Source: Spisula solida (taxonomy: Eukaryota; Mollusca; Bivalvia; Venerida; Mactridae). Taken from it: 64,000 nucleotides of DNA. The stretch is taken from positions 2,492,501-2,556,500 of the forward strand of contig OX365944.1 of the NCBI GenBank assembly GCA_947247005.1, given 5' to 3'. The first letter of the stretch is position 1; each line of letters starts with the position of its first letter. Shown here in pieces: positions 1 through 12,930 of this stretch. A program made the translations under genes and the position numbers. Under the pieces are notes generated by a model. That model ran no database searches, was not told where the DNA came from, and saw only the letters and a program-made list of their open reading frames with translations.

Positions 1-1
1 A

Positions 2-385
2 CCAAAGCAGGATGTTGGACAAGACTCTGGTTTAAAGTATAATGTACAAGATCATAACCTCGATGGTGGATTACAAAATAATTTACAAGCAAATATTAAA
101 AACATTTTAAATAAACAGGAAAATGTGGGTGTTGGTTTAAATGTAGCGGACAAGAAGGTTGAATATGTAGAAAATGTTGACAATATTAAACACAGAGGTA
201 AAAGAGATATTGAAGATGCATTGGCCAATGCCAATATTGGTGTTGATGGTGAGGATGTAGAGAGGAAGATAAGTGCAGAGGATATACCTCACGTAGGTGA
301 TCATATAGACAGATTGAAAGATAAGATACACACTGGTATACAACAAGAAGGTGTTGGTATTGTTAGAAAGGAACGAAGACGGTGA
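2..385 (+). CDS. 3'-terminal coding exon of an unidentified gene (5' part outside window)
   Basis: The frame is open from the first complete codon at position 2 to a TGA ending at 385, giving 127 residues with no stop. The open frame runs off the left edge, so the ATG at 125 is probably internal. The product is hydrophilic and rich in Asp, Glu, Lys, Asn and Val. It has short recurring patterns (NVGVGLNV, NIGVDGEDV, GVGIV), a KRDIED stretch and a strongly basic C-terminus (VRKERRR). No membrane segment is visible. I do not recognise the family. The dibasic KR and polar composition would suit a secreted or lumenal protein tail, but that is a guess. Codon use looks coding, unlike the AT-rich DNA that follows. 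Confidence 0.6.
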   Translation, partial: PKQDVGQDSGLKYNVQDHNLDGGLQNNLQANIKNILNKQENVGVGLNVADKKVEYVENVDNIKHRGKRDIEDALANANIGVDGEDVERKISAEDIPHVGDHIDRLKDKIHTGIQQEGVGIVRKERRR

Positions 386-2026
386 AGCGGGGTTTGATTT
401 CCTGTTGTTTCTTCCTTGCATTCTTTTTAAAATGGTCATACATTCTAGATGTTGTGGTTATTGAATACATTATATATATGATGTAATACATGTATATTAT
501 AATTCATATTGATTATATGGGGAAAATTATCAAACATAATTTTGAAAAATACGGGACTTTTTTCTCTTAAGAATTTTTGTTCTTGAATGAGAAAGGGTAT
601 TCTCCAAAGTTGCTAATGAGAAATACTTGTAGGCCCATTGCTATATAGAAGATAACTTCATACTGCAAGAGTGTTCTTATGACATAGAATTGACTACTTT
701 ATTATTAGACTCTATGTCTTCTGACTGCATTTAAATAACTAGACCACCAGCAATAGTCTCTATACCATTAAAAAGTTTTTCTTGAACATGACATGACAGC
801 ATGACATGTTTTATTTACATTATTACTAGTAATTGTTATGAATTTGATTGTTCGACAAATGTCATGTTGTGGTGACGTCATGTTGATGCCATGACAACTA
901 AATAATGTTATAAATTCCCATTTTCACAAATTACATGGGAGAAAAATGCTACATCATGAGACAGTCAATGTGAGATATGGATATCTCATCTTCCGTGTCG
1001 TCCCTCGAAGCTACAGTTCATTGTATAATGATATAAAACAGGATGTGACCCACCAACAAATTATCAGGGTAAGCCTCATAGCTGGTTACAGTCCGACCCT
1101 TTGGCGAAAGATATCCTTATTCAACATAGAAATAAATGATGGATTCTTATACTTACAGACATATTGCTATTGGATGGTGTGTGAATTTGATTAGTTATGT
1201 TACTGGCATATCTAGATGAATGACTTTTCTTGCCTTGAAGTATTGTTACTGTTGTTGTTGATCCGGTGACATATATTAAATTGTTTGATCATATGATGTA
1301 TATGACTGTCTCTATTGTCAAATTGAAATATGTATATTCTTGTAATTGCCATTCACTGCTACAGCATGTTTTAATTTGCTCTAATTTATACATGTATATA
1401 ACTTACAGACTTACATTTGTGTTGATTTGTTGTTTGCTCTAGTTAAGCCATAATTAAATTTAAAAACATGTCTGCTTTGCATAACCCTACCCTTTCATGA
1501 AAATGGCCCTTATCCAACAATGTGTTGGTGTCGGTCCACCCACTGAGTATATTTTTAGAAACATATAAATATCAATGTATTCCTGTGTACCCACCTTGAT
1601 TTTCATGTGTAAGCTTATGCTAAATGAACTATTTTTACAGATGATTACACGATTATGACATGATTTTATATTTACCACTACACTCTATATTATGTATTAA
1701 TACTAAAAACACCAAATATTTCACACAGCCATGTAAATTTTGAATGAGTTGCTATAATTACTTTTTTAATTGGGTATAATTTTAAAGCAATATATGAGGA
1801 TGATCCCCAGTATGCACATTAAATGTTTAATGCTAGTCCTGGGAAGTATGACATTAGTCCATGATGTTCATGGTATTTTTGGTGCACTATATGTAAGTGC
1901 TTGACTTGTGTAAAGTATTCAATTGTCTTTACTATTTATTTTTGCCAAATGCATTTTATACACATAATCGGGACCAAATTATTTTATAAAACATTTTGTC
2001 ATTGGATGATAGCCTATATGTCTATT
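386..2026. other. Non-coding 3' flank of the exon, probably including its 3' UTR
   Basis: AT-rich DNA with no convincing ORF. The small ORFs here have no protein-like composition. An AATAAA hexamer at 1131-1136 is one possible polyadenylation signal for the upstream exon, but such hexamers are common in DNA this AT-rich. Confidence 0.4.
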
Positions 2027-2092
2027 AGCTTACCTGTCACATAATGACATAGTGACAAGGTGAGCTTTTGTGATCAAACTTTGTCTGTCATA
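2027..2092 (+). repeat. Mollusc-type hairpin repeat, AGCTTACCTGTCAC...GTGAGCTTTTGTGATC
   Basis: An inverted repeat (AGCTTACCTGTCAC / GTGACAAGGTGAGCT) is followed by TTTTGTGATCAAACTTTGTCTGTC. The same module recurs at 63246 as AGCTCACCTGTCAC...GTGAGCTTTTGTGATC followed by a (GTCC)n tract. It is therefore a dispersed repeat that sits in two unrelated contexts in this window. Confidence 0.7.
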
Positions 2093-3290
2093 CACATGTG
2101 CCTCAATAAATTATTTATACAACTCCTCCTCAACCAATCTTCACTGGAATGTTCTTTAGGTGTTCCTTTCTAAAAATTGCTAAATATTGAAATACGTATA
2201 AAAGTTTAGTTGGCAGGTCAGTCAGTTGGAAAAAAATAAAAAAATCATAACAGGAACAGTTTGCCAGATTTCAAAATAATTTTTTAAGAAACGATTTTTT
2301 GGTAACCCTCCTAATTACACCCTCAACAAAATGTCAATATTGGCCATACCATAGAGTTCGCTTTTTGTACATGCTTATATTATTAAGTGACTTGGTGCTC
2401 AGGTCAGTGATATAGGGCCGTCATGGCTGTCTTGTTTTACATGTTGTTTTAAATGTCCTTTAGATGCAGTGCAATTATAACATGTCAAAGATGATATGCT
2501 TGTAATTGGTCATAAAATTTTACCAATGATAACTTTTGTCTAACCAATGTGTTTATTTTAGAATGTTTTGTGTTTGGTAAACTTGTAATGTAGGTAATAT
2601 TTGGCTCAAATCTTCTTAAATATCCTTGTACATAAATACAGTACAAAGAATATTTTAATTGTAATTTGAATTCAGGATTATGGCTAAGTATACCTTCATT
2701 ACTTGTTTCACAATTAATAAATATCAATAAATAATTAACAAGTTGTGTCAGTATTATTTACGTGTAAAACAATTATGTAAATATTAAAAATGAGAAATCC
2801 AAGTTGATTAGATATTTTGCATTTGTGGTGTACCACTTACTCTGGAACCATGGGGTCTAATCAATTTCTATTTAGGACATATACGAGTCGTATGTACCAA
2901 GTACTTGTTAAGAGTTGTGGTGTTCAAAACACATTTAGTTTAGATGCAATTTGTTGACCGATGGATGATTGGGAGGTTTGTGATATACAAAGACCAGTTA
3001 CTGTTTGGTGAACAAGCCAATCTGATTTAAATCAGACCCTTATTATGCTTTTCTACTTTACGCAGATATAGGTCTAACAGTAATGAAGCAATTGTTAGGA
3101 TCTGGTTTAAATGAGATTGGTGAACAAGCTAATTACAGTTAGATCTTATGTGCGAGTTTGATGTTTGGCTAGCTTGGTTTTTCACTGCTGGTAAGTCAGC
3201 TAAACAGGAGTGGTACTCAAAGATGGCAGAACATTGGTACTTGGAGTATGGTGGGTATAACTGGTCCAGTGCTGCATGGAGAGCTACTAG
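2093..3290. other. AT-rich non-coding DNA, no feature seen
   Basis: No ORF of protein-like composition on either strand and no structured repeat recognised. A possible RNA gene or intron sequence cannot be excluded by eye. Confidence 0.4.
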
Positions 3291-3594
3291 TAGACTGGTT
3301 AGCACTCTTCATTGTGAGATAGACTGGTTACCACAGTGACTGTTAATTGTGAGCTAAACTGGTTAGCACTGTTAATTGTGAGCTAGACTGGTTGGCACTG
3401 TAAATTGTGAGATAGACTGGTTAACACTGTGAATTGTGAGATAGACTGGTTAGCACAGTTAATTGTGAGATAGACTGGTTAGCACTGTAAATTGTGAGAT
3501 AGACTGGTTAGCACTGTAAATTGTGAGATAGACTGTTAAGCACTCTTAAATTTGAGCTTGAGTGGTTAGCACTGCTAATTGTGAGATAGCCTGC
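3291..3594 (+). repeat. 29-bp minisatellite, about 10 copies
   Basis: The unit is about 29 bp and begins TGGTTAGCACTGTTAATTGT, followed by GAGATAGAC. It is repeated head to tail with scattered substitutions (GAGATAGAC/GAGCTAGAC, TGTTAAT/TGTAAAT). The edge copies are the most diverged, as expected of an ageing tandem array. The unit length is not a multiple of three, so no long ORF crosses it. Confidence 0.85.
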
Positions 3595-4888
3595 TTGAAA
3601 TGTTTATTGTACATGTATAATGATATTTTGTTTAAATCGTCCAAATTTCTTATAGCTATATATCAAAGTGACCTTTGAATGATGGGGTTTGTTATACATT
3701 TCTCACTGTATTGGAACTATGAAATATAGCCTGAACTGTGATAATGTGCTGGTAATAAGTGTGTGCTGTAAATTTAACAAATTAACTTTGTCTTCGACCT
3801 TTATGCATGAATATATCAAATGCTTCTTTTGTGGAATATATCAATTTCTACGAGAAAGTTGTACCATGCCGGTGAATTAGATTTGTGTTAATACTATATC
3901 TGGTACATATCCGTAATACTCTCTCATTATGAAAATAAAACCAAAGGTTAATTACAGACAATAGATCAATCACAGAATTATGCTAATAGAAGGTTTGAGA
4001 ACAGGTTAATTTGTTTACACTATACAACATTATTTAAACTGAATGAGTGCTGATATGTTAAGTATTTTTACTGTACATACAATATTTGTGGGCATATTAT
4101 TTGGTAAGAAGGACATTTTGTGGGGGTCATATATTTGTTGATCATAAATTCAAAACACAGTTGCTTCTTTTGTTACTGAATGCAAACAGTTCGTCTGTGG
4201 CGATGACATTATTATTGTCTTATTTATGAATACATGATTGTATATTGATCTCACCCATGTATTTTACTATAAAATGTTCATAATTCATGTATGTGTTTAT
4301 CTTTCTTTCACTTGGGACCAAATTATTTTGATAAGTTCTTGAATTCTTGTTGAAACAATTGGCTGTGTCTGATCTCACTGGTATGTGTAATCTGTTTCAT
4401 TTGTGAAGAAAATGTGCAACCAAGGAGACAAATCATGTGCCCTGACCATTGTATGACTAACTCAGTGTCCAGTGTCAGAAACATGAGTACCTTATACCTG
4501 TCCCAGATTGGTCCAGAAGCGGAAAAGGGCTTTGAGCGGAAAGAGCCCATAATCACCGCACTACTCAGGTGAACAATATCGGGCCATTGACCTCCTTCAA
4601 TCAGAACAGACAGAGTTGGCTTACCCAGTGATCTGGGTTAGGCTGCTTGGGATGTTAGATTATGTACCATATCCTTCATGGTAATATTGAAAAGTTGCCA
4701 GTTGCTTGCCAAAAAAAAAGTAAGTACTGGTACAAATGTATATGATTAATTCTAGGAAGACTGGTAAGGTTGAACACTGGTGATAAGCAAACCTGATATA
4801 AACAAACTCAGTTTCAATTTAATTAATCCATTGTCATGACTAGTACAGGTCCTCAGAATTCCAGGATCAAACATGATTGACGCCTCGG
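3595..4888. other. AT-rich non-coding DNA, no feature seen
   Basis: Short ORFs only, none recognisable. No inverted or tandem repeats stand out. Confidence 0.35.
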
Positions 4889-5050
4889 GATAGGAGACCA
4901 AGGGGAAGACCAAAGACAACCTGGCATCGATCGGTAGAATCGTAACTGACAGACTTAGGACTAACATGGGCGAAACAGAAGCCAAAGACAGCAGAACAGA
5001 GTTGGATGGAGTAATCTTGTGGCGACCTAACGATCTGACTCGTATCAAAG
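4889..5050 (+). pseudogene. Decayed LINE ORF2 C-terminal fragment
   Basis: The plus-strand translation from 4889 reads RRPRGRPKTTWHRSVES, then a stop, then LTDLGLTWAKQKPKTAEQSW before another stop. This is the classic arrangement of the extreme C-terminus of many metazoan non-LTR retrotransposon reverse transcriptases: a basic RGRPKTTW element, a hydrophobic LGLTW element, then the last tryptophan. In-frame stops show it is dead. No RT core is visible upstream, consistent with 5' truncation. Confidence 0.65.
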
Positions 5051-7914
5051 TGATTAACACAAAAAATGACTAATGCATTTGAAGTGAAGCATAGTTACGA
5101 CCATGTACACTTGGGAGGCATTAAAATGATACAGAATCCAATTAAATGTCTGTATTCATTTCATGGCGTTCAAAACCGCGGTTTTCTAAACAATTCCTGA
5201 TGTAATGGATATAGCAACTGTCTATTTTAATGCATCAACCCTTTTTATGTTGCTAGTTTATGTTGCCAACTAGTGAATTATATACAGTGAAATAGAAGTG
5301 TTCATACTTGATAATGAATTACATTTCCCTCACATAGTGGGGGAGACATATATATTGATTGTATGCTTACGTCTGGATGGATGTCACATGTTCTCCTTTA
5401 TTACTGGACTAATTTCAATGACAACTCACAGGATTCATTGGTAACATGCCTAGTTGTGCATATGATCAGGTATGGTATATCTGATAATTTTTGTCAGATG
5501 GCTTTTTGTGGGAAACATACGTTTTTGTCTAGGTTATGGTGCATGGTCATTTCTTTTTACTTGTATTATACATGCATCTGAGTTATTGTCTTAATTTCAA
5601 TCTCTGGGTCGTTTCTAAAATTGAAAATGCTTTTTAAACTGATTTTATTTTGTAAAAATCTCTTAATCCTAAGTTGTCTTCGTTTCTTTCTTCTACCGTC
5701 TATACAGCTTAAGTGTTGCCCTAATTCCTATGTTTAGGCCGTAAGTCAGTTTCTGACTGACTTCGTTGTTGAATATGGTTCTAGTGGAAATATATAGCAT
5801 GACTTAGTAGTCACTGTTGGTTAGTTTATATCCAACTATAACTGTAACTGATTTCAGTGAACATGACGATACAACGTTGGTGTTTTGGGATTGTGTACGT
5901 CATTGTAATCTCTTTCTTTAAGATGCAGAAGTTATCGTACGCTTAAAAGAGAATGGTTTTGGTATCAAAACATCGACAAATGTACAGTTACAGTTGGCCA
6001 ATAACCATTTTAGAGTGGTGCCATCGATATGCAGACATATATTACATATAATGTTACATTTTATGACTTTATTTCATAATGCACAATATAATGAGTTTGG
6101 AAATATAAAACAATACATGTTAGTTACACGTCACCGACTCACATATCAGATACACAGTCAGATTGTGTGCTCCCCTGTAATATCGAAGAACACTAGTATT
6201 CGAACAAAGGACACACGGTACATGCAAGATGTCATCTTCATACACAGTTATGAATGCATTCAAAGTATAATGCAATATGCAGTGTACAAAGAAAATGTAT
6301 ACTAAGATGAAATGCATCAACAAGATACACAACAAACATTGTGTATTAATAACACACCGCTTGTTTAACTAATCTAGCTTTTAGCATAAAAAATGCACCA
6401 TAGAGTAGCATAGACATGAATATCGTGCCCAGCACTGATCGTCACGTATGTCACTTGTCAGAACTTAACAAGGGGATGGTATACAAGAGATTGCATTTTG
6501 TACTTAATATTGTCCATCTTTTATATTGTTAAAATATATAATTTATCCTTTTTTCGAACTAACATGTGTTTCCATTGCGATGCTAAAAACAGGAATGTGA
6601 TGTTATTGAATTTTGTGATAGCTTCACTACATTGGAATTTGGGATGATTTTTCACCTTAAATTTAAAATTGGCTATCTTAACCTGTCATTGTACACATAC
6701 CAAACAAAGTAACACTTCCTGACTGTCTAAAATGATATATTTTAAATATAAAACTTGTTTTTCAAAATGTTTCTAAGACGTAAATATATGCCTGTACAAT
6801 ATACGTATAACCACATGTTGCGTTTTCATTGACCGCGAGTATACATAACGTTTGCCGTACTAATAAAGTTATTAATATTGTTCACATGTTCGTAGATATG
6901 AAATATTGCAATGCGTCTTGAGCACATTCATCATGTATACATTTTATGCTTCTTTGTTAGTTCTACTGTTTATCAAAACCAATTTTGACAGCAGTTGTTA
7001 TCACTTAGAAAAGTTTCGTGATCATAGAAAAATAAACATGTGAAGAAACCTAGAATATAACCTACATGATGAGCCAATGAAAACGCCGACTTTTGGCGGT
7101 TAAATGAAGTTTGTATGTACGCCGACATGTGAACGCCTGCTTGCTTATGTTGCATTTGCATCGAGTACAAAGATTTAACGATCGTCTCAATAACAAATGC
7201 TGCATCAGTGAATGGAGTCACAATACAAGAAATTAAGAAAATACGTTGGCACTTGTAATACGGATGTAATTTATACGCTGGGTAAGGGACAAGTTTGATC
7301 CATCTGTCTGAGACAAAGTATCTCTGATGACGTGTGTCGATTAATTTTATGCTTGTTGTTGATGAATATCCGAGTTTGTGACCAAATTCGATACTTTATC
7401 GAGTTTATTTTGAATCACTCGGAACTAAGACTTATTGTGTTCCATCATTTGTTGTGTAATGATGCATGCTCGCATGTCAATGAAAATCAGCATGTAAACG
7501 CCAATAAAGCTACAGAACAAACGTGCAAAGTGGCGTGAAAATCTAAAGTCAAACATGTATGATAATTAGTTTCCATTTTACTTTTTATCGAAATGAATAC
7601 CCCTAGCTCCGGTCATGCGTTAGTGGGTTGCTAAAGTAACAAAACTAAGGAGCTTTCAAAAGTCTTACAAAAGTATACTTGTACTAAACACCGGTTACAT
7701 GTTCATGCATATCCTTGCAAAGTTTCAGTTTACAATTATAAACATGGAAACAATATAGCATCAGTCGGGTTAATTCTGGATAGCCCTTCGTATTCGATTT
7801 AATAAATAGGACACCGATAAATTTAAGCATATTTTCTCCTGTGAGAAAATGGGATCAAATGTTCTCAAACTATAGGTGAATTATTTATGTAGTCACATAG
7901 CAGTCGTATAATAA
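5051..7914. other. AT-rich non-coding DNA containing one minisatellite unit
   Basis: No supported gene. The only structured piece noticed is the single 51-bp satellite-like unit at 5738-5789, listed separately. Confidence 0.35.
5738..5789 (+). repeat. Single copy of the 51-bp unit that forms the array at 50740-51400
   Basis: The unit GGCCGTAAGTCAGTTTCTGA, followed by a GTTGTTGAATATGG stretch, matches the repeated unit of the array at 50740-51400. Its preceding flank (CCTAATTCCTATGTTTAGG) also matches the flank of that array (CTTAATTCCTATCTCTAAG), so the two loci are paralogous. GTAAGTCAG-TTT-CTGACT forms a small hairpin. Confidence 0.7.
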
Positions 7915-9249
7915 TATAGTGTATATTCTGTTCCTAGTCTATCAGGTGTCTAGTCACTCGCTCAATTATCAGTGTAACAAATTATTGGTTGGCCTTTTCT
8001 GCATGATAATTATAACTTGGTGTTTTGTGTTGGTTTGTTTGTTGGTAGTTTAAACTACTATTTTCCTTATCACACCCTCTGCTACATACGTTTACAAACA
8101 CTGTATGTGAATAATTTGAAATTCAACGACAGAACAATCATTCAAGTATGTTACATTTGTATTGCTGAAAATAATGAATACTAAACTCAAAAGGAAAGTA
8201 ACTCTGGCGATGACGTTGAACGTATTTATTGTGTTTCTAATGGATGATTACATGTATCCGTTAAACAGAATAACGCGTTTAAAGCACCTAATGGAATTAG
8301 GAGAACGTAATGGTTTTTACTACACTCAGGTCAATGCCTCAGCAACATTGCATGCTGTATCAACACTAAAGAAATGTTTCATTTTTTTGTCTAAGAATGT
8401 GTTTCTTTAAATTCCCAAGGTACTTTTGTCTAATAGGCTCTAACATTTTATGCATCGGAAAGGAAACAAAACAATGTAAATTTGTAGCAGAAAGTTCGCG
8501 TTGATATTCAACACAAATTAACGACTTGATTTGATAGTGCATTGAGCACTGTTACATTTTGGAAATTACATATGGAAATTAGGCCTTCGATTACGAAGTA
8601 GAAAATTATTTTTAATTCAAAATGTCACATGTCCCAAAAGAGTAACATTATGCATAACAAGTATTATGCATTGACATTTATAACATAATGGCGATTGTTA
8701 ACCAATGTGAACATGCATGGTGTGACTTAAATGCTCAGGAACCTTATTTTTAGATAACCTCTAATAACATTGTCGGCTTAAGGTTTAATATCAAAGATCA
8801 AGCCTTTTAGTGTCTAATAAGCAACAATTGATTGTAGGTACTCGTATATTCTTGAAGATGTATGTTTACTTTACAAATCCACATTCACAAATCCTTACAT
8901 TTGGAAATATCAACACGGTGCACATAATAATAAAATGTGTGATGTCAAACGTCATATTTCTTCATTAAGGTATAACAGTTAAAGTTATCTAAGATGCAAA
9001 TCCTCTACCCATCGTGATATCAGTTTATTTGAAGTACGTACAATGTCAAGTATACCCAATTTGACTTTACGTTATGACATTGTCAATAATGTCAATACCA
9101 TGTCTAAGCTATGTTTCGTCGTATACCTATTGCCATATAAGGGTCATTGTCTACATAGTACGTATAATAGTTTGTAGATGGGAACCAATGGATGCGGTCT
9201 GCTTTAATCAATCATGTTTGAGAAGTATCACGTATTCAGGTTATCTCAG
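7915..9249 (+). repeat. Segmental duplication copy A, left part
   Basis: Collinear with about 53570-55683 (copy B). Examples are GTTCCTAGTCTATCAGGTGT at 7931 against GTTCCTAGTCCATCAGGTGT in B, GGCGATGACGTTGAACGTAT against GGCGATGAAGTTGAACGTAT, and near-identical blocks around 8940 and 55370 (AATGTGTGATGTCAAACGTC). Copy B carries about 0.8 kb extra near 54335-55135. The copy is interrupted at 9250 by the e1/e2 insertion and resumes at 34449. The small ORF at 8162-8410 is broken by stops in copy B, so it is not treated as a gene. Confidence 0.8.
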
Positions 9250-9440
9250 GTGCGGTATTCACAAAGAATCTTAAGGTTTTCCTTAAGGTTATCCTTATCC
9301 TTAAATTATTTTCCTCAGATGAGGATAAGGAATTTCTTAACCTTAATGAATTCCTTATCTTCATTTAAGGAAATACTTCCCTAAGGAATTCCTTATATAT
9401 ATGCAAATTATTATTTTCCCTTAAGGTTATCCTTAAACTC
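9250..9440 (+). repeat. e1 left TIR and subterminal CCTTAAGG motif array
   Basis: The TIR runs from 9250 to about 9276. It is followed by repeated direct and inverted copies of AAGGTTATCCTTA, AAGGAATTCCTTA and CCTTAAGG. Dense subterminal palindromic motifs like these are typical transposase-binding arrays. The matching array is at 14555-14757. Confidence 0.75.
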
Positions 9441-9905
9441 GTTGCCAGGCAAACTAGGTATTTCCCGTTCTTAAAATAGTAACGGAAGTTGAAATTGACG
9501 CGCACTTTCGTTAATTGTCAAACAGTCTGTTGTTATTACGGACGTTTTTAACCTTTTTGTCGCTACGGGCAGCTATTTTTGGGTGATCAATGCTATAAAG
9601 ATTATCATATGATTAATTGTGAATACATACGGCAGTTTTCACACTCATATTGTGAAGTTTTCGCGTAGAATTTCGGATAGCGCTGTGTTTGGTTAATCTG
9701 TAGGACTAAAGTACGGTAGATTTCTACCCTGTGAATGTTATTAAATTTACAGTAAATTACTACTAGATCTATTTGAAAACTTCTTTTTTTTTCATACTAA
9801 ATTCCGATCTATTGAATAAAAGACTTTTGTTCTATGTATCATGACAGCTAGAATTCTAGTAGGCCTACATGTAGATCCAATCTCTGTCCATTTTAAACAA
9901 GCCAA

Positions 9906-10116
9906 TGCACTTATCAATGTTTCCCCTAGAAGAGGGGGGGGGGTTGCACGGGGAATTAGTCATAGAGACTTTCCCGATGCACGGGAATTTGATAAACCCT
10001 GTCGTCACATGTAGCGGGAATTAGACTTGGCCCGTATTTTATGGACGGGGACACGTACTCCAAGGAATTCCCCTATATAACCCCCCTCTGGGAGAGAGGA
10101 AACGTTGACAAGTGCA
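9906..10116. mobile_element. 211-bp MITE with imperfect TIRs
   Basis: The left end TGCACTTATCAATGTTTCCC pairs with the reverse complement of the right end, TGCACTTGTCAACGTTTCCT. Pairing continues through AGAGGGGGG on both sides (a run of ten G on the left). The interior holds a second inverted layer, GGGGAATT...AATTCCCC. It is a short non-coding foldback-type MITE nested in e1. Confidence 0.65.
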
Positions 10117-10940
10117 TAATTCAATGCCAATGGTGCCAATCTTAAGTATTGTTATGGATCGATCAACACACCAATAAAAAGTAAATAAGTAGATGTGAAG
10201 ATATTTGTGCTGAAAACACACATTTGTCAGTTGTTGAGCAAGCTGCAGGATAATTCAACTTTTCCAAGGCTAATATGTTTACCAGTCACACATGTACAAT
10301 CAAAATCTGTCTGCACACAATGAAATGGTCCTCCCATCAGAACATTACCGATGATATTTTTTAAATAAAACTTAAAGTATCATCAGATGTGGGTGTCGCT
10401 AATTCAGACACCTACGTGAATACATGCCACAAGGGCTATTTTCCATTAGCACAATGCAATACCCGTATATAATGAACACACAAAGCATCATAATTTTGTC
10501 GAACTACATGCGCTCTAACAGTCAGGGGCATAGCCAGCGATACGGACGTGCGCACATGCGTAACATTAATTTGAAAAGTAAAATATGGCCAAATTTCCAT
10601 GAGGGCCCCAAACCATGCGTAGCATTAACTCAAGCCTGGTAATACGCCCCTGACAGGTTCAAATATCATAATGCATTCAAGTGCGTATACAGTCACGATA
10701 TAAATGTATGCGCATGTATAGATCTATATTCTTCGTACATACACAAATTGTGCCATTTGTGGGTCGACTGAACTGGTTATAATACACAAGTTCGACGGGA
10801 GGGGCTAAGTGTATGTTCATAGGGACCAAGAAAAAACCTTTAGTCAGACCCCCGTTGAGAAAATTTCAGAATGTGCGCATGTTACAAATCGTTTAGATGG
10901 TGATGTTCGTTTAGGTTCCAAGTATATGGTTGTATATTTT
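10117..10940. other. e1 interior, no feature seen
   Basis: Non-coding. The small ORFs do not look protein-like. Confidence 0.35.
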
Positions 10941-11180
10941 GTGATACTTGCCTTTTTATTGACATTGGTGAGTGGTGTAATCCTTGCCTTTTTATTGACA
11001 TTGGTGAGTGGTGTAATCCTTGCCTTTTTATTGACATTGGTGAGTGGTGTAATCCTTGCCTTTTTATTGACATAGCCATGATAGGCAAGTGGTGTAATCC
11101 TTGCCTTTTATAGTCATGATAGGCGATTGGTGTAATCCTTGCATTTTATTGACAAAGGCGAGTGGTTTAATCCTTGTATT
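10941..11180 (+). repeat. 36-bp tandem repeat, about 6 copies
   Basis: The unit GTAATCCTTGCCTTTTTATT followed by GACATTGGTGAGTGGT is repeated. The first three to four copies are nearly perfect, and the last ones (from about 11090) carry substitutions and deletions. Because 36 is a multiple of three, open frames pass through the array on both strands. I treat these as an artefact of the repeat. Confidence 0.85.
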
Positions 11181-12858
11181 CAGCAGCTTGGCAGCTTGGC
11201 AGCTTGCAGCATAGGTTCGAATTCCACAATATATGCAAGCTATGATTATCATTACATGTATTGCAGTCTGAGTATATAGTCATAACCCTGCTAAAGCCAT
11301 GTCTATTTAAAAAATACATGTAGATTTTTGTTCAAATCATGACTTTGTTCAACGAGGTTAAATATAATGAATATATGTGCTTCAGTTATCCAAGTGGGCC
11401 ATTTTAATGCAAATGCTAAAGTTAAAATGTCATCATTGAAATTTGGATGGATTAACTTGGATGGATAATCAAAACACTTGAAATCAACCATTATTCAATT
11501 AAATGTTTCTTGGATCATATTTATTTCTTTTGTCTCACTACTTTCTGACATACATGTACCAATATTACAATAGTACAAGTATGTCAATCTGCAACTGGAA
11601 AACAATAAATGAAAATGTATATGAGGTTTGTCTTTATTTTCTATACCACAAAAACATGTGTTACACTTAATAGTGTATTATAAACAATGACATGAACTGA
11701 ATTTTAATCATTTATTATATGAGAGACATGATAACAAGAGCTTACAAAAAAGCAACTTCAAATTAGAAACAGGACATGACATGATGTGTTTCCAAAAAGT
11801 GATTTTTCACAAAGCCCTAACTTCTTTGTTACATGGGAAAAAAGTAACCCAGACAACCAGCAAACATTGTGGAAATATTGTAACTTTGTTCAACCTTAAC
11901 TAATGCACAACCTTTTTGATTTAGGGGCCATAATGTAATTCACTGAATCTGGTAATATTTTTATCCACAACTGCATGCTTGTGTACTAAGTTTTTGCACA
12001 AATAGCTGATTTTATATAATCAAAGGGTCATAACTCTGCTAGATTACTGGTCACATCTAAACATTAAATCTATCATGCACAATGTGACTGTTATCACATG
12101 ACTTTTTGATGAATTAAGTAAGACCATGATAAGACTTTCACACAACACGCATCTAAAATAGCAATTATCTTAATCAAGAGCAAACAGTCTGTTGTTAAAC
12201 AGCAATCTTGACAGTGAAACTTGACAAGTGGACATTTCTGAGAATCATCTAAGATGTATGTCTCAGGATGGACAAAAGCACATCTATAACACCAATCGCC
12301 ATGAATGGTCACACAATGGATATTTAATAATTAATACATTTTGTGCGAAAACTGAAATAACATTAAAAAAAGACATAAACTAACATAATTGTTTTTCTTA
12401 TAAATTACTACCTGCAGCTAGATAATAAAAATTCAAGCCTTTATCTAAAATGGAGAAAACTGTGTTGGAGAAGTTATATAAAATGCTGATCAAACCTGTC
12501 ATCACTGCTATAACTTTAAATATTGTACAGATTTTAAAATAAAACTGTATACAAACCAAGTTAAATAAGACAAAAGCAAATAATAAGTCAAAATTTAACA
12601 AGAGCTATCACAGTATACAGCATTCTAGACAATTTGCAGCCGTTTATCCATAAGTGAAGTTTACAACAGATAAGTGTCTGTATATCTGTGTTAAAGACTA
12701 TTGCTCAACAATATTTCAGCTATATACAGTGGCAGATTCACTTTTAATACCAGTTTTCCTGGACTGTCTCTCAGCCAGTACAAACAAGGAAACAGCAATT
12801 TCTCCACATGTGGAGGAAAATCAACACTGTTGTTAAATTTTCATGCACGTGTAATACC
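11181..12858. other. e1 interior, AT-rich, with one Cys/His-rich open stretch
   Basis: Mostly featureless. On the minus strand about 12200-12312 reads WCYRCAFVHPE...KCPLVKFHCQDCC, a Cys/His-rich run that could be a remnant zinc-binding exon of an e1 gene. It lacks an ATG (it opens with GTG) and I could not assign a family. Confidence 0.25.
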
Positions 12859-12930
12859 TGCTGGACTGGAATTGAACCCAGATTACCGGGTTACAAATCC
12901 AGCTCACCACCACTGGACCATAAATGCAGC
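12859..12930 (-). other. tRNA-like sequence, probably a SINE head or tRNA pseudogene
   Basis: The minus strand carries an A-box-like TGGTCCAGTGG and a perfect B box, GGTTCAATTCC, about 35 nt apart, with an anticodon-loop-like TTTGTAA between them. The acceptor and T stems cannot be paired properly, so a functional tRNA is unlikely. The best reading is a pol III promoter-bearing SINE fragment or tRNA relic. Confidence 0.45.

Noticed and set aside
3291..3594. CRISPR-like array
   Set aside because: Repeats are directly adjacent with no unique spacers and the DNA is eukaryotic. It is a minisatellite.
8162..8410. Host gene exon in copy A
   Set aside because: The corresponding stretch in copy B (about 53795-54030) has several in-frame stops and indels.
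10809..11088. ORFs on both strands with GVILAFLLTLVS and MSIKRQGLHHSP repeats
   Set aside because: Translation of a 36-bp tandem repeat on both strands. Hydrophobicity comes from the TTTTTATTG stretch.
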